From NCBI RefSeq assembly GCF_030408355.1, contig NZ_CP046606.1, positions 1,302,001 to 1,366,000 on the forward strand: a stretch of DNA of 64,000 bases, given 5' to 3'. This document shows, in pieces, positions 1 through 8,845 of the stretch. Each line of letters starts with the position of its first letter. Positions within the stretch are counted from its first letter, which is position 1. Under the pieces are notes generated by a model. That model was not told where the DNA came from. It did no database searches and saw nothing but the letters and a program-made list of their open reading frames with translations. Source of the DNA: Corynebacterium afermentans subsp. afermentans (GTDB lineage: Bacteria > Actinomycetota > Actinomycetes > Mycobacteriales > Mycobacteriaceae). Made by a program: the position numbers and the translations under genes.

Positions 1-483
1 GTCGGCGGCCTGGATCGCCGCCATCGCTTCCTTGCGTTGCTCCGGTGCCATCCTGCGCATGAACATCACGCCATCCAAGTGGTCCGCTTCGTGCTGGATG
101 CAGCGCGCCAACAACCCGGTGCCGCGCAGGGTAAGCGGACGCCCGTAGCAGTCCTGGCCGCGGGCCACCACCGTCCTGTGGCGGGTGACCTCCCCGCGCA
201 CGTCCGGCACCGACAGGCAGCCCTCGACGCAGGTCTGCATCTTGTCGCCCAACGGTTCCCACACGGGGTTGACGATGTGTCCGCGCATGCCCTGGCAGTC
301 GAACACGAAGATCCGGCGCGCAAGCCCGATCTGGTTCGCGGCCAGACCCACCCCGCCAGCGTGGTCCATGGTTTCCAGCATGTCGGCGACCAGTCGCTCG
401 AGGGCGGCGTCGAAAACGGTGACCTCTGCTGCAGCGGTGTTGAGCACTGGGTCGCCGAACAGGCGGATGTCGCGGATAGCCAT
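1..483 (-). CDS. def: Peptide deformylase (3' end beyond window)
   Basis: Removes the formyl group from the N-terminal methionine of nascent proteins in the cytoplasm. The 161 visible codons start at ATG (481-483) and run off the left edge of the window without a stop. All three family motifs are readable: GVGLAANQIG (motif 1), EGCLSVP with the metal-binding Cys (motif 2) and HEADHLDG with the HExxH-type metal ligands (motif 3). The catalytic core is therefore intact and only the C-terminal tail is missing from view. A TACACT hexamer lies 8 nt before the ATG and there is no Shine-Dalgarno sequence, so the mRNA is probably leaderless. priA lies upstream on the same strand, 40 bp away. Confidence 0.95.
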   Translation of the reverse strand, partial: MAIRDIRLFGDPVLNTAAAEVTVFDAALERLVADMLETMDHAGGVGLAANQIGLARRIFVFDCQGMRGHIVNPVWEPLGDKMQTCVEGCLSVPDVRGEVTRHRTVVARGQDCYGRPLTLRGTGLLARCIQHEADHLDGVMFMRRMAPEQRKEAMAAIQAAD

Positions 484-491
484 GGGGTGCA

Positions 492-497
492 AGTGTA
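492..497 (-). promoter_or_regulatory. -10 element of def (leaderless)
   Basis: TACACT on the minus strand, followed by 8 nt and then the def ATG. The spacing places the transcription start at or next to the A of the start codon. No convincing -35 element was seen. Confidence 0.45.
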
Positions 498-523
498 GTG
501 CCACGCCCAATCACGCGACCCAG

Positions 524-2533
524 CTAGCCGATGTCCACCGGATTGACCTGGACGCGCAGCGGCAAGTCCTGCTTTGCTGTCGTCCACGCCACCGCGCCCG
601 CTCGAAGCGCCTTGCCCAGCGCGGTGCGCCCGGCAAGCGGGGTGCGCACCAGCATCCGCTGCGCAGGCCCGAGCGCCTCCCGGTTCCACTCGCCCGGCAG
701 CCGCACCCCCGGCGGCAGATCCACCGGGCCGAGCAGCTCGGCGTGCTCGGGTAGCTCGGTGCGCGCGAAGAACTCGTCTAACCCATCTCGCGGGGCGTCC
801 ACCACCGCCACGTGCACCGCCGGCGGAAAGCGGGCCTCGCGCCGCAGTGACAGCTCGAGGGCTGCGAACCCGCGCGCGTCCCAGCGGATCAAGTGCTGCA
901 CCACAGGCAGCGAGGGTTCTGCCACCACGACCACCTCCCCGCCAGCGCTATGCGGCTGCACCAGCGTGGCCGCCCCCACCCACTTGGCAAAGGTGTCCTC
1001 CACCGCGCGCAGGTCCGGCCGTTGCATCAGCGCCCAGGCGTCCAGAAGCACCGCCGCACCGTAGCCTCCTTCAACATGCGGCTCCGCACCCGGCGTGGCC
1101 ACCACCAGCGCCGGGCCCGGCTGCACCTGCGCACGCACGTTCTCGCCGCCTGAGGTGATCACCTTGTACTTGGCAAAGGCACGCCCCAGCTCCTCGGCCG
1201 TGCGCTCCGTGCCCAGCACCACCGCGCGCAGCCTGCGCGAGCCGCAGGCCGGGCACACGTGCGCCGGGTCCATCCGCCCACACCACCGGCACGTCGGCGC
1301 CGCGGCCTCGCCGCCCGAAGGCAGGCTCAGAGGCCCGTTGCACCACCGGCAGCGCGCCGGAGTCCGGCACTGCCCGCACGCAAGCGACTGGATGTAGCCG
1401 GTGCGCGGCACCTGGAACAGCACAGGGGCACCGCGCTCGAGCGCTCGTGTCGCCGCCTGGAACGCCGACGACGGCAGGCGGGCCTGCTTCGCGCGCGGGT
1501 CGCGCTCCATCTCAAAGTCCGAATCCCCCGCCGCGTGGATGTACGGCGAACGGGTGCGCAAGCTCTGGCGCGGGGCGACCAGCTCATGCATCCACCCGGA
1601 TTCCACCAGCAGCTGCGCCTCGGCCGTGCGCGCATGCCCGCCGAGAATCAACGAGCACCCCTCCTGCGCCGATCGCGTGGTCAGCACCTCGCGCGCGTGC
1701 ACGTACGGCGCGCGCGGATCCACCAGGTTGTCGTCGCCGTCGAACATGAGCGCCGCAAACCGCAGGTTTTCCACCGGAGCGAACGCGGCCGAGCGCGTGC
1801 CCACCACAATCCGACCCTGCCCGTGCAGCACCGATAAGTAGCGCGAGTACCGCGCCTGCGGGCCCTGCGATGCCGTCAGCGTTGTCACCTGCCGCGCCCC
1901 GACGATCTCTTTCAGCGCCGCCTCGCACGCGTCCACGTCTTTCTGGTCCGGCACCACGATCAGCGCGCCCGCCCCGTCCAACGCCACCTTCGCCGCCAGC
2001 GACGCCAACGCTGCCGCCCAGTCGTCCCCAGGTGCAACCTGCCACGCCGCCCGCGCAATCTTGCCAGCCACAACCGCGTCCACGAAAGACTCGCCAAAGG
2101 TGTACGCGGTCCACGCCGACAAATCCGGCTCCCCGGCCTCCCCCAAATCCTCCCAGGGAGTGGAGGTGTCCGTTTCCTCCGCCTTCGCGTGGCGCGCCGG
2201 GATAGCCGAGCGGTAGATATCGGATCGCACGCCCGCGTAACGGTCCGCGAGCGCGTCGATAAGCTCGCGCGTTTTCGCCGGAGCCACAACCTCCGACGAG
2301 ATGACCCGCTCGATGAAGCGCAACGACCCCTCGTGCCGCGATTGCGAGGCGCGCTCGAGCACCACCGCGTCCACGAGCCGCCCCGCAAAGCGCACGCGCA
2401 CCCGCACCCCGGGCTGCACTGCGTCCGCATCCTGAGAGGGCACCAGGTAGTCGAAGGGCCTGTCCAGATGCGCGAGACCGAGCATGGGCAACACGCGCGC
2501 GATTGGGGCTTCGGCGGCGGGCGTGTCAGACAT
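524..2533 (-). CDS. priA: Primosomal protein N' PriA, helicase motifs lost
   Basis: PriA family protein of 669 aa that loads the primosome at stalled forks in other bacteria. Near the middle is the paired zinc-binding region, with cysteines in CGQC, CRWC, CRWCGR and CPACGS. The helicase core is degenerate: I find no GxxGxGKT Walker A motif, and where DEAH is expected the sequence reads MFDGDD. Retained blocks such as IVVGTRSAAF still show the family. This matches the helicase-dead PriA known in actinobacteria, so the role is probably structural. The start at 2533 (MSDTPAAEAP) is preferred over an upstream in-frame ATG at 2587, because a TAGAAT hexamer sits 8 nt before it. Confidence 0.88.
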   Translation of the reverse strand: MSDTPAAEAPIARVLPMLGLAHLDRPFDYLVPSQDADAVQPGVRVRVRFAGRLVDAVVLERASQSRHEGSLRFIERVISSEVVAPAKTRELIDALADRYAGVRSDIYRSAIPARHAKAEETDTSTPWEDLGEAGEPDLSAWTAYTFGESFVDAVVAGKIARAAWQVAPGDDWAAALASLAAKVALDGAGALIVVPDQKDVDACEAALKEIVGARQVTTLTASQGPQARYSRYLSVLHGQGRIVVGTRSAAFAPVENLRFAALMFDGDDNLVDPRAPYVHAREVLTTRSAQEGCSLILGGHARTAEAQLLVESGWMHELVAPRQSLRTRSPYIHAAGDSDFEMERDPRAKQARLPSSAFQAATRALERGAPVLFQVPRTGYIQSLACGQCRTPARCRWCNGPLSLPSGGEAAAPTCRWCGRMDPAHVCPACGSRRLRAVVLGTERTAEELGRAFAKYKVITSGGENVRAQVQPGPALVVATPGAEPHVEGGYGAAVLLDAWALMQRPDLRAVEDTFAKWVGAATLVQPHSAGGEVVVVAEPSLPVVQHLIRWDARGFAALELSLRREARFPPAVHVAVVDAPRDGLDEFFARTELPEHAELLGPVDLPPGVRLPGEWNREALGPAQRMLVRTPLAGRTALGKALRAGAVAWTTAKQDLPLRVQVNPVDIG

Positions 2534-2541
2534 GACCCCGG

Positions 2542-2547
2542 ATTCTA
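2542..2547 (-). promoter_or_regulatory. -10 element of priA (leaderless)
   Basis: TAGAAT on the minus strand, 8 nt upstream of the ATG at 2533, with no Shine-Dalgarno sequence between. It supports the shorter PriA start. Confidence 0.45.
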
Positions 2548-2668
2548 AACCACCGCCCGACACCGCCTCCGGGCGCGAGCACCCCAATCGCCCATTCCGG
2601 GCTTGTTTGGAGTACTAATAAGACTGAAAGAATTATCCTCACGCGCGTTTGAAAGACTTGGCCCCCTG

Positions 2669-3652
2669 ATGAAACGCCTGCTTACCGTAGTCGCCTCTGC
2701 CGCCCTCCTCGCCACTGTAGCGATCTCGCCTACCCCCGCCTCCGCTGATGCGGCCAAAGTGACGCAGCTGGCCCTGCGGCAAGGCACGCAGATCATCCCC
2801 GGCGATTCCTTCGGCCCCATCCTCGCACAGGGAGCAGGTTCGCCTATCGACGGCAGCTCCGCCTTCATCACCGGCTCCTCCGACCACGCACGCAGCGCCG
2901 CGGAGGACGGCTGGCGCCGCGCCTTCGACGGCCTGCCTGACCAGGTGAAGCAGGCCGTGCCCCCGCACCTGCGCCCGCCGGAGCCGGCGAAACCGGCCGA
3001 CGTCACCGTGGTACCCGCGCAGGAGCCCTCGCCTTCGCCGGTGCCGCCGAAGTGCTACAACTGCGTCGCCATCACCTACGACGACGGCCCGGTCCCCAGC
3101 TCCACCGAGCGCCTGCTGGATATCCTCAAGCGCAAGGACGCGCACGCCACCTTCTTCGTGGTGGGCCGCAACGCCAACGCCTACCCGCAGATTCTGCGCC
3201 GGATCCGCGACGAGGGCCACACCATCGGCAACCACTCCGTTGACCACCCCGACCTGGCCAGGCAGTCCGATGCCGCAATCGTCGCCCAACTGGACGGCAC
3301 GAACGCTGCGCTGAAGAAGCAGGCCGGTGTGGAGCCGCACTGGATGCGCCCGCCGTACGGTTCCTACGATTCGCGCGTGGCCTCCGCCGCCGGCGAGCGC
3401 GGCATGTCGCTGGCCATCTGGGACGTGGACACCGCCGACTGGCAGCACCGCAATCCAACCACCACCTGCAAGCGTGCGGTGGAAGGTGCCCGCGAGGGCT
3501 CCATCATCCTCATGCACGACATCCACCAGCCCACCGTCGACGCGGCGGAGTGCGTCATCGACGGCCTGCGTGCCAAGGGGCTCAAGCCGGTCGGGCTCGA
3601 CGAAATGATCAAGCGCCCCGAAGCCGGTCACGTGTACACGCGCGCGGATTAG
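2669..3652 (+). CDS. Secreted polysaccharide deacetylase (NodB domain)
   Basis: Carbohydrate esterase family 4 protein of 327 aa that should remove acetyl groups from a cell-wall or surface polysaccharide. It starts MKRLLTVVAS with a hydrophobic stretch and a signal-peptidase site after about residue 25 (ASA-DA). A spacer of about 100 residues ends in a proline-rich segment and leads into the NodB domain. Visible motifs are TYDDGP (catalytic and metal Asp, near residue 137), HSVDH (metal His pair, near 189), RPPYGSYD, WDVDTADW and LMHD. A GAAAG sequence 13 nt upstream is a weak ribosome binding site. It diverges from priA. The substrate (peptidoglycan, arabinogalactan or other) cannot be told from the sequence. 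Confidence 0.88.
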   Translation: MKRLLTVVASAALLATVAISPTPASADAAKVTQLALRQGTQIIPGDSFGPILAQGAGSPIDGSSAFITGSSDHARSAAEDGWRRAFDGLPDQVKQAVPPHLRPPEPAKPADVTVVPAQEPSPSPVPPKCYNCVAITYDDGPVPSSTERLLDILKRKDAHATFFVVGRNANAYPQILRRIRDEGHTIGNHSVDHPDLARQSDAAIVAQLDGTNAALKKQAGVEPHWMRPPYGSYDSRVASAAGERGMSLAIWDVDTADWQHRNPTTTCKRAVEGAREGSIILMHDIHQPTVDAAECVIDGLRAKGLKPVGLDEMIKRPEAGHVYTRAD

Positions 3653-3656
3653 TTCC

Positions 3657-3662
3657 TATACT
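3657..3662 (+). promoter_or_regulatory. -10 element of the 3670 gene (leaderless)
   Basis: TATACT followed by 7 nt and the ATG at 3670. It overlaps the region just after the deacetylase stop codon, so the downstream gene pair appears to have its own promoter. Confidence 0.5.
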
Positions 3663-3669
3663 CCTGCCC

Positions 3670-4029
3670 ATGACTGAACAGCAGGACAACGACGCCCGCA
3701 AAGGATGGGTCAAAGCCATCCCCTATGCCATGTTCGCTGCCTACGCCCTCGGGCCGTTGCTGCTCATCCCGTTGGTGCGCAACCCGTGGGTGATGGTCGG
3801 GGTCATCTTCGGGGTGGCCATCATCGCCGGGCTTATCGACGGCATCGCTTTCCGCCGCAATTGGTCCCTGCCACTGCTGACAGGGGTGGGTTTCTGGATT
3901 GCCAAGACCTTGTACTTCAACGACGGCACGTTCATATATGCCATCGGTGTGACGCTTGCCTGCGCGGCGGCGATGTGGGTGGGGTCGTTGGCGGGCGGCA
4001 GCTCGTCTAGAAGCAATGCGGAGGTGTAA
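3670..4029 (+). CDS. Small four-helix membrane protein, unknown function
   Basis: A 119-aa protein with a short charged N-terminus (MTEQQDNDARKGW) and about four hydrophobic segments (roughly residues 15-33, 37-55, 62-78 and 84-106), ending in a serine-rich polar tail. It is probably an integral membrane protein with both ends in the cytoplasm. No motif allows a functional call. The stop is 3 nt before the start of the next membrane protein gene, and the Shine-Dalgarno GGAGG of that gene lies inside its last codons, so the two genes are translationally linked. Confidence 0.8.
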   Translation: MTEQQDNDARKGWVKAIPYAMFAAYALGPLLLIPLVRNPWVMVGVIFGVAIIAGLIDGIAFRRNWSLPLLTGVGFWIAKTLYFNDGTFIYAIGVTLACAAAMWVGSLAGGSSSRSNAEV

Positions 4030-4032
4030 CCG

Positions 4033-4899
4033 ATGGAAACCTGGAGCCTCAACCACCCCGACTACGGCCTGATCGAGGTCCGCGTCGGTTTTGACCGCGA
4101 CTTCGCCGCAGAGGACGCGAGCTGGCCCGGCGAGGAGGCGGACAAGCCGGGCATCCTGGCGACGGCGGAGAGTTCGTTCAAAGAGCGGATCCAGCTGTGG
4201 TCGAAAAACCCCACCGAGCGCATGGAGGTGCGCGTCGACGGCGCGGTGCAGCACCGCTACAACGACGTCAACAGCACCCGTCTACCGCTGTTCGGCGACG
4301 GCCCGAAAGACGAGCTGGAAACACCGATGCTGGTGGGACTCGACCGTTCGAAGCCACACCTGAAGCTGCGGGTCAGTGGCTTGGATGAGCTGCTCAGCGT
4401 GGAGTTTCGCGAAGGCGACACGGTGGTGGAGTTCGACCCGCCCGCCGGCTCACGCGGCGCGCACCGTCGCGAAACCATGGAGTCCAGCGAGCTCAAACGC
4501 ACCCTGATCCCCATGGCCGAAGGCTTGGGCAAGGGCGGATGGGCGCTCGCCGTGCTGCTGCTCGGCCCAATCCTCTCCCGGTTTCTCAAGTGGTTGCTGG
4601 GTTTTCTGCCTGACTGGGACCTGCCGGACCTCCCCGATTGGCAACTGCCCCACATGAACCTGCCGGTACCTGAGCTGCCGGAGCTTAATTTGCCCCTGCC
4701 CGACATCAACTGGCCAGATCTCGACCTGCCCGAGGTGCCCGAGTGGGTGCTGTGGCTGCTGGAGTACACCAGGATTTGGTTGCCGGTGGTCATCGGCATC
4801 GTCGCCGGCGTGGTCGTGCTGCGCAACCATAAACGCTCCGAGCGAGAAAAAGCCGCTTGGCGCAACCACCAGGCGGAGGGAAAGACGGAGACGGATTAG
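4033..4899 (+). CDS. Membrane protein with Leu-Pro-Asp/Glu repeat linker
   Basis: A 288-aa protein I do not recognise. Residues 1-150 are soluble, mixed alpha/beta and acidic. A hydrophobic segment follows (about 168-190), then about 50 residues dominated by [17 protein letters not shown] and [12 protein letters not shown] type repeats, rich in Trp and alternating Leu-Pro with Asp or Glu. A second membrane helix comes next (about 240-260) and then a basic and acidic tail. The repeats sit between the two helices, so they would form one extracytoplasmic loop. The ribosome binding site GGAGG is 7-8 nt before the ATG. The stop codon overlaps the metK stop on the other strand by 4 bp. Confidence 0.8.
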   Translation: METWSLNHPDYGLIEVRVGFDRDFAAEDASWPGEEADKPGILATAESSFKERIQLWSKNPTERMEVRVDGAVQHRYNDVNSTRLPLFGDGPKDELETPMLVGLDRSKPHLKLRVSGLDELLSVEFREGDTVVEFDPPAGSRGAHRRETMESSELKRTLIPMAEGLGKGGWALAVLLLGPILSRFLKWLLGFLPDWDLPDLPDWQLPHMNLPVPELPELNLPLPDINWPDLDLPEVPEWVLWLLEYTRIWLPVVIGIVAGVVVLRNHKRSEREKAAWRNHQAEGKTETD

Positions 4900-6113
4900 A
4901 CGCCGGCGGCGGCCTTGAGGTCGTCGACCTTGTCGGTGCGTTCCCACGGCACGTCGATGTCCGTGCGGCCGAAGTGGCCGTACGCGGCAGTTCGCGCGTA
5001 GATCGGGCGCTTGAGGTCCAGTTCGCGGATGATCACCTCCGGGCGAAGGTCGAAGACCTTCTCCACCGCCTGCTGGATGCTCTCGTCCGTCTGCCCCTCG
5101 GTGGCGGTGCCGAACGTCTCAACGTACAGGCCTACCGGGTTCGCGCGGCCGATGGCGTACGCCACCTGCACCTCAACGCGCTCCGCCAGGCCCGCTGCGA
5201 CGATATTCTTAGCCACCCAGCGCATCGCGTACGCGCCGGAACGGTCCACCTTTGAGGGGTCCTTGCCGGAAAACGCGCCGCCGCCGTGGCGGGCCATGCC
5301 GCCGTAGGTGTCCACGATGATCTTGCGGCCGGTCAGGCCTGCATCACTCATGGGTCCGCCCTGGATGAAGGAACCGGACGGGTTGACCAGCACCTTGGTG
5401 TCCTCGCGGTAGTAACGCTCCAGGTCGGCGTCCTTGAGCACCCAGTTGATCACGTGCTCGCGCAGCGCCGCCTCCAGCGGCTCGCCGGTGAAGTCCGGGT
5501 CGTGCTGCGTGGAGATGACGATCGTGTCAATGAATGCCGGGGTCTGGCCGTCGTAAGCGAAGGTCACCTGGGTCTTGCCGTCCGGGCGCAGCCCATCCAC
5601 GATGCCCTCGTGGCGCACCTGGGACAGCCGGCGCGCCAGGTGGTGCGCCGTGGAGATCGGCAGCGGCATGAACTCCGGGGTCTCGTTGGTGGCGTAGCCG
5701 AACATCAGGCCCTGGTCGCCCGCGCCGGTCTGGTCCTCCGCGCCGGTGGAGGTGTTCTCGCGGACCTCCTGGGAGGTCACCACGGAATCGTGGATCTCCG
5801 CCGATTGGTCCCCGATCGCGATGTTCACGCCGCAGCTGCGGCCGTCGAAGCCGACCTCGGAAGAGTCGAAGCCGATCTCCACCAGTTTCTCGCGCACGAT
5901 CCGGGCGATGTTTGAGTAGGCGGAGGTACGCACCTCTCCCACCACGTGTACCTGGCCGGTCGTGGCGAGGGTCTCCACGGCCACCTTCGCGTCCGGGTCC
6001 TGGGCGAGCATGTCGTCCAGGATCGCGTCCGAGATCGCGTCGCAGATTTTGTCGGGGTGGCCCTCAGTGACCGATTCGCTTGTGAACAAGCGGAAGTACG
6101 TATCAGTGGACAA
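4896..6113 (-). CDS. metK: S-adenosylmethionine synthetase
   Basis: Makes S-adenosylmethionine from methionine and ATP. The 405-aa frame is full length, with the N-terminal signature [17 protein letters not shown], the central [10 protein letters not shown] block and the glycine-rich [16 protein letters not shown] loop. The start is set at TTG 6113 (STDTYFRLF), because AAGGA lies about 9 nt upstream and the sequence further upstream ([11 protein letters not shown]) is not family-like. An McbR-type operator lies about 115 bp upstream, so methionine/cysteine repression is likely. The gene is the target of convergent transcription from 4033-4899. Confidence 0.95.
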   Translation of the reverse strand: MSTDTYFRLFTSESVTEGHPDKICDAISDAILDDMLAQDPDAKVAVETLATTGQVHVVGEVRTSAYSNIARIVREKLVEIGFDSSEVGFDGRSCGVNIAIGDQSAEIHDSVVTSQEVRENTSTGAEDQTGAGDQGLMFGYATNETPEFMPLPISTAHHLARRLSQVRHEGIVDGLRPDGKTQVTFAYDGQTPAFIDTIVISTQHDPDFTGEPLEAALREHVINWVLKDADLERYYREDTKVLVNPSGSFIQGGPMSDAGLTGRKIIVDTYGGMARHGGGAFSGKDPSKVDRSGAYAMRWVAKNIVAAGLAERVEVQVAYAIGRANPVGLYVETFGTATEGQTDESIQQAVEKVFDLRPEVIIRELDLKRPIYARTAAYGHFGRTDIDVPWERTDKVDDLKAAAGV

Positions 6114-6227
6114 AGCAGTCTTTCCTTTGCATCTGGGCGGACGGGTTGCGTTCCGGCGCACCTGCTGGGCGGCTCAGCTTTGCACGGGCTGAAACGGGAA
6201 CGGCACGTCGATAAGTCATCCCCACGA

Positions 6228-6243
6228 TAGACCAAGCTGTCTA
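6228..6243. promoter_or_regulatory. McbR-type operator upstream of metK
   Basis: Perfect TAGAC-N6-GTCTA, the published binding motif of the TetR-family sulfur regulator McbR of C. glutamicum, whose regulon includes metK. A possible minus-strand promoter, TTGCAC (6247-6252) with TATCGT 17 nt further on, would place the operator in the spacer and over the -10 region. That position suits repression. Confidence 0.75.
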
Positions 6244-6254
6244 AATGTGCAATC

Positions 6255-7511
6255 TCACAGCGCGAGACGCTCTATCGCGTCCCAGATGTGTACCGCCACC
6301 TCGTGCTTAGTGCCATCCGGAATCTCCTCCTCGCCGCCGTCGGCGCTGAGCAGCCAACCCCGGTTGCGGGCCTGCCCGAACACGCCGCCGCCGGCCACGG
6401 AATTGAGCATGAGCATGTCCGCGCCCTTTCGCTTGAGCTTCGCGCGGCCGTTTTCCAGCTCGTTGTCCGTCTCCGCGGCGAAACCGATGATGGTCGAGGC
6501 GACCTGCCCCGCCTCGCGCATGTCCACGAGGTCCTTGAGAATGTCCGGGTTCTCCGTGAGCCGGATCGTGGACAACGCGTCGTCCGCCTGCCCCTTCTTC
6601 AGCTTCGTGTTCGCTTCCGCTTCTGGACGAAAATCTGCCACCGCGGCCGCCATGATCACCACGTCAGCGTCCGGTGCGCGATCCACCATCGCCTGCCGCA
6701 TCTCCCGGGTGGAGCCGACCTTGACCACCTCCGCGCCCGACGGCGGTTCCAGCTCGTCGGTCGCGCCCGCCACGATGGTCACCTTCGCGCCGCGCTGCGC
6801 GGCGATGTCCCCCAGGGCGTAGCCCTGCTTGCCGGAGGACCGGTTGCCGATGTAGCGCACCGGATCGATGTTCTCCTGGGTGCCACCCGCGCTGATCAGC
6901 ACGCGCTTGCCCGCAAGCGTCCGAGCGAACGCATTCGCGCCGTTCGTACGCAGCACAGTACGCGCTAGCTGGGCGATCACATCCGGCTCCGGCAAGCGCC
7001 CAGGGCCGGTGTCTCTACCGGTGAGCCGCCCGTGCGCGGGTTCGAGCACGGTAATCCCGCGCTCGCGCAGCGTTGCGACGTTTACCTGCGTCGCTGGGTT
7101 GAGCCACATCTCCGTGTGCATGGCAGGCGCCAGCACCACCGGGCACGTAGCCACGAGGATTGTGGAGGTGAGCAGGTCGTCTGCTCTCCCGGCGGCCACC
7201 CGAGCAATCAGGTCCGCCGTCGCGGGCGCGACGACGATCAGATCCGCCTCCTGTCCTACCCTCACATGCTGCACCTCGTCTACGCGGGTGAAGACGCCGG
7301 TGTCCACCGGGTTGCCGCTCAGCGCTTCAAACGTGGCAGCGCCAACGAAGTTCAGCGCGTTTGTGGTCGGAATGACGCGGACCTCGTCCCCCGCCTCCTT
7401 GAAGTTCCGAACTAGGTGGCACGCCTTGTACGCGGCGATCCCGCCGGAGACTCCAATGACTACGCGCAGCGGCTGCGTCGGGTTCTGGGCCGGGTTCTGG
7501 GCTTCGCTCAT
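6255..7511 (-). CDS. coaBC: Bifunctional phosphopantothenoylcysteine decarboxylase/synthetase
   Basis: Two-domain coenzyme A biosynthesis enzyme of 418 aa. The N-terminal CoaC flavoprotein half begins RVVIGVSGGIAAYKA and carries APATADLIARVAAG and PAMHTEMW. The C-terminal CoaB half begins KRVLISAGGTQENIDPVRYIG followed by NRSSGKQG, the CTP and substrate binding block. The ATG at 7511 has TATGCT 8 nt upstream, so the transcript is probably leaderless. A TTG at 7520 is in frame but lies inside that -10 element. A strong terminator hairpin separates it from rpoZ, so coaBC is probably its own unit despite the shared orientation. Confidence 0.94.
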   Translation of the reverse strand: MSEAQNPAQNPTQPLRVVIGVSGGIAAYKACHLVRNFKEAGDEVRVIPTTNALNFVGAATFEALSGNPVDTGVFTRVDEVQHVRVGQEADLIVVAPATADLIARVAAGRADDLLTSTILVATCPVVLAPAMHTEMWLNPATQVNVATLRERGITVLEPAHGRLTGRDTGPGRLPEPDVIAQLARTVLRTNGANAFARTLAGKRVLISAGGTQENIDPVRYIGNRSSGKQGYALGDIAAQRGAKVTIVAGATDELEPPSGAEVVKVGSTREMRQAMVDRAPDADVVIMAAAVADFRPEAEANTKLKKGQADDALSTIRLTENPDILKDLVDMREAGQVASTIIGFAAETDNELENGRAKLKRKGADMLMLNSVAGGGVFGQARNRGWLLSADGGEEEIPDGTKHEVAVHIWDAIERLAL

Positions 7512-7519
7512 GAGCCCCA

Positions 7520-7525
7520 AGCATA
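7520..7525 (-). promoter_or_regulatory. -10 element of coaBC (leaderless)
   Basis: TATGCT, preceded by TG, on the minus strand, 8 nt before the coaBC ATG and directly after the T-run of the rpoZ terminator. Terminator and promoter are fused back to back. Confidence 0.45.
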
Positions 7526-7566
7526 CAAAACCGCCGCCGCCCAGCGGTGTTGCTGGGCGGCGGCGG
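7526..7566 (-). terminator. Rho-independent terminator after rpoZ
   Basis: Perfect 15-bp stem: CCGCCGCCGCCCAGC at 7531-7545 pairs with GCTGGGCGGCGGCGG at 7552-7566 across a 6-nt loop. On the minus strand it is followed by TTTTG. It should end transcripts coming from mihF, gmk or rpoZ before coaBC. Confidence 0.8.
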
Positions 7567-7599
7567 TGACCTACCGTGCGCTACTGCTGCGCGACAGGC

Positions 7600-7917
7600 T
7601 TACTGGCCTTCCTCGTGCTCGAGCAGGCCTGCCTCGATCTCGCGCAGAGCGATCGACAGCGGCTTCTCGCCCGGCTCCGGGGAAACCAGCGGTCCCACGA
7701 ACTCGAAGACACCGTCCTCGGAATTCTGGTAGAAGCTGTTGATCTGGCGGGCACGCTTCGCTGCGAAGATGACGAGCGCGTACTTCGACGACACTTTCGT
7801 CAAAAGCTCGTCGATCGGGGGCGCCGTAATGCCCTCCGGAGTGTCGTAGACGTTGTCCTGCTGAGGGGTTTCCTCGGCAGCGGACGTCTCGGACAGATCC
7901 TTAGTTGTGTTGCTCAC
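7600..7917 (-). CDS. rpoZ: RNA polymerase omega subunit
   Basis: Small RNA polymerase subunit that helps beta-prime fold and assemble. It has 105 aa. The N-terminal 25 residues are acidic and variable, followed by the omega core, with [20 protein letters not shown] and ARQINSFYQ. The C-terminus contains [13 protein letters not shown], typical of actinobacterial omega. It lies 14 bp after gmk, in the usual gmk-rpoZ-coaBC order. A strong terminator follows. Confidence 0.93.
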   Translation of the reverse strand: MSNTTKDLSETSAAEETPQQDNVYDTPEGITAPPIDELLTKVSSKYALVIFAAKRARQINSFYQNSEDGVFEFVGPLVSPEPGEKPLSIALREIEAGLLEHEEGQ

Positions 7918-7931
7918 GTGTAACCCACTCG

Positions 7932-8519
7932 CTAACTGTTGTTGGAAGATGTGCCTTGAAGAATGCCGGCGATGGCCGCCACCGCCGCATCCACGTCGTC
8001 GTTGACCACCACGGTGTCGAATTCGCCCTGAGCGTCGAGCTCCTTCCGGGCGGTGGTGAGCCTGCGCTCAATCACCTCGGGAGTCTCAGTGCCGCGCCCG
8101 GTGAGGCGCTGAACGAGCACGTCCCACGACGGCGGCGCCAAAAACACGGTCCGTGCTTCCGGCAATAGTCGCTTGATGTTGCGTGCGCCTGCTAGGTCAA
8201 CTTCGACGAGAACGGGCCGCCCGGCTTCCATAGCCTCCTGCACCGGACCGGCAGGGGTGCCGGAGCGCTGCAGGCCTCCGTGAATGTCGGCCCACTCCAG
8301 CATCTCTCCGCGGTCAATTCGGCCCTGGAAGTGTTCGGGGGTGACAAAGAAGTAGTCCTTACCGTCCACCTCACCCGGACGCGGTGCGCGGGTAGTCATG
8401 GAGACGGAGAAGTACAAATCCGGTACGGCACTGCGAAGGCCGCCCACCACCGTCGACTTTCCCACCGCAGACGGGCCAGCCAGGACGACCAGCTGTCCGC
8501 GGGGAGCCACCTCGGACAC
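7932..8519 (-). CDS. gmk: Guanylate kinase
   Basis: Phosphorylates GMP to GDP with ATP. The 195-aa protein carries the P-loop GPSAVGKST at residues 15-23 and the GMP-binding [21 protein letters not shown] block, with the lid region [12 protein letters not shown] near 150-162. The start is GTG at 8519, 2 bp after the mihF stop, so translation is probably coupled. Confidence 0.95.
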   Translation of the reverse strand: MSEVAPRGQLVVLAGPSAVGKSTVVGGLRSAVPDLYFSVSMTTRAPRPGEVDGKDYFFVTPEHFQGRIDRGEMLEWADIHGGLQRSGTPAGPVQEAMEAGRPVLVEVDLAGARNIKRLLPEARTVFLAPPSWDVLVQRLTGRGTETPEVIERRLTTARKELDAQGEFDTVVVNDDVDAAVAAIAGILQGTSSNNS

Positions 8520-8521
8520 GT

Positions 8522-8845
8522 TTAGTTCTCTTCGTAGCCGAAGCGCTCGAGCAGCGCGCGACGCTGACGGTCGCCGAGGCCGCGCAGACGACGGGTCTGA
8601 GCGATCTCCAGCTCCTCCATGATCTCGCGAGCCTTGACCTTGCCCACCTTCGGCATAGCCTCGAGGAGTGCGGAGACCTTGGTCTTGCCGATGATCTCGT
8701 CGGTGTCAGCCTTGTCCAGGACGTCCTTCAGCGTGGTCTCGCCGCGCTTGAGGGATGCCTTCAGCTCGGCACGAGCCTTGCGGGCCTCAGCAGCCTTCTC
8801 AAGTGCTGCCTTGCGCTGCTCATCGGTCAACTGTGGAAGTGCCAC
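8522..8845 (-). CDS. mihF: Actinobacterial integration host factor mIHF
   Basis: Nucleoid-associated DNA-binding protein of 107 aa, restricted to actinobacteria. It is basic and helical, with the N-terminus [20 protein letters not shown] and a C-terminal DNA-binding segment with helix-hairpin-helix character ([22 protein letters not shown], then [19 protein letters not shown]). The GTG at 8845 is chosen because GGAGG lies 5-6 nt upstream and the protein then begins like its relatives. A longer in-frame start at 8950 would add an atypical leader. The 223-bp gap upstream must contain the promoter. Confidence 0.9.
   Translation of the reverse strand: MALPQLTDEQRKAALEKAAEARKARAELKASLKRGETTLKDVLDKADTDEIIGKTKVSALLEAMPKVGKVKAREIMEELEIAQTRRLRGLGDRQRRALLERFGYEEN

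Noticed and set aside
6114..6254. Possible SAM riboswitch before metK
   Set aside because: No SAM-I type stem arrangement or K-turn could be seen, and the region is better explained by the McbR-type operator.
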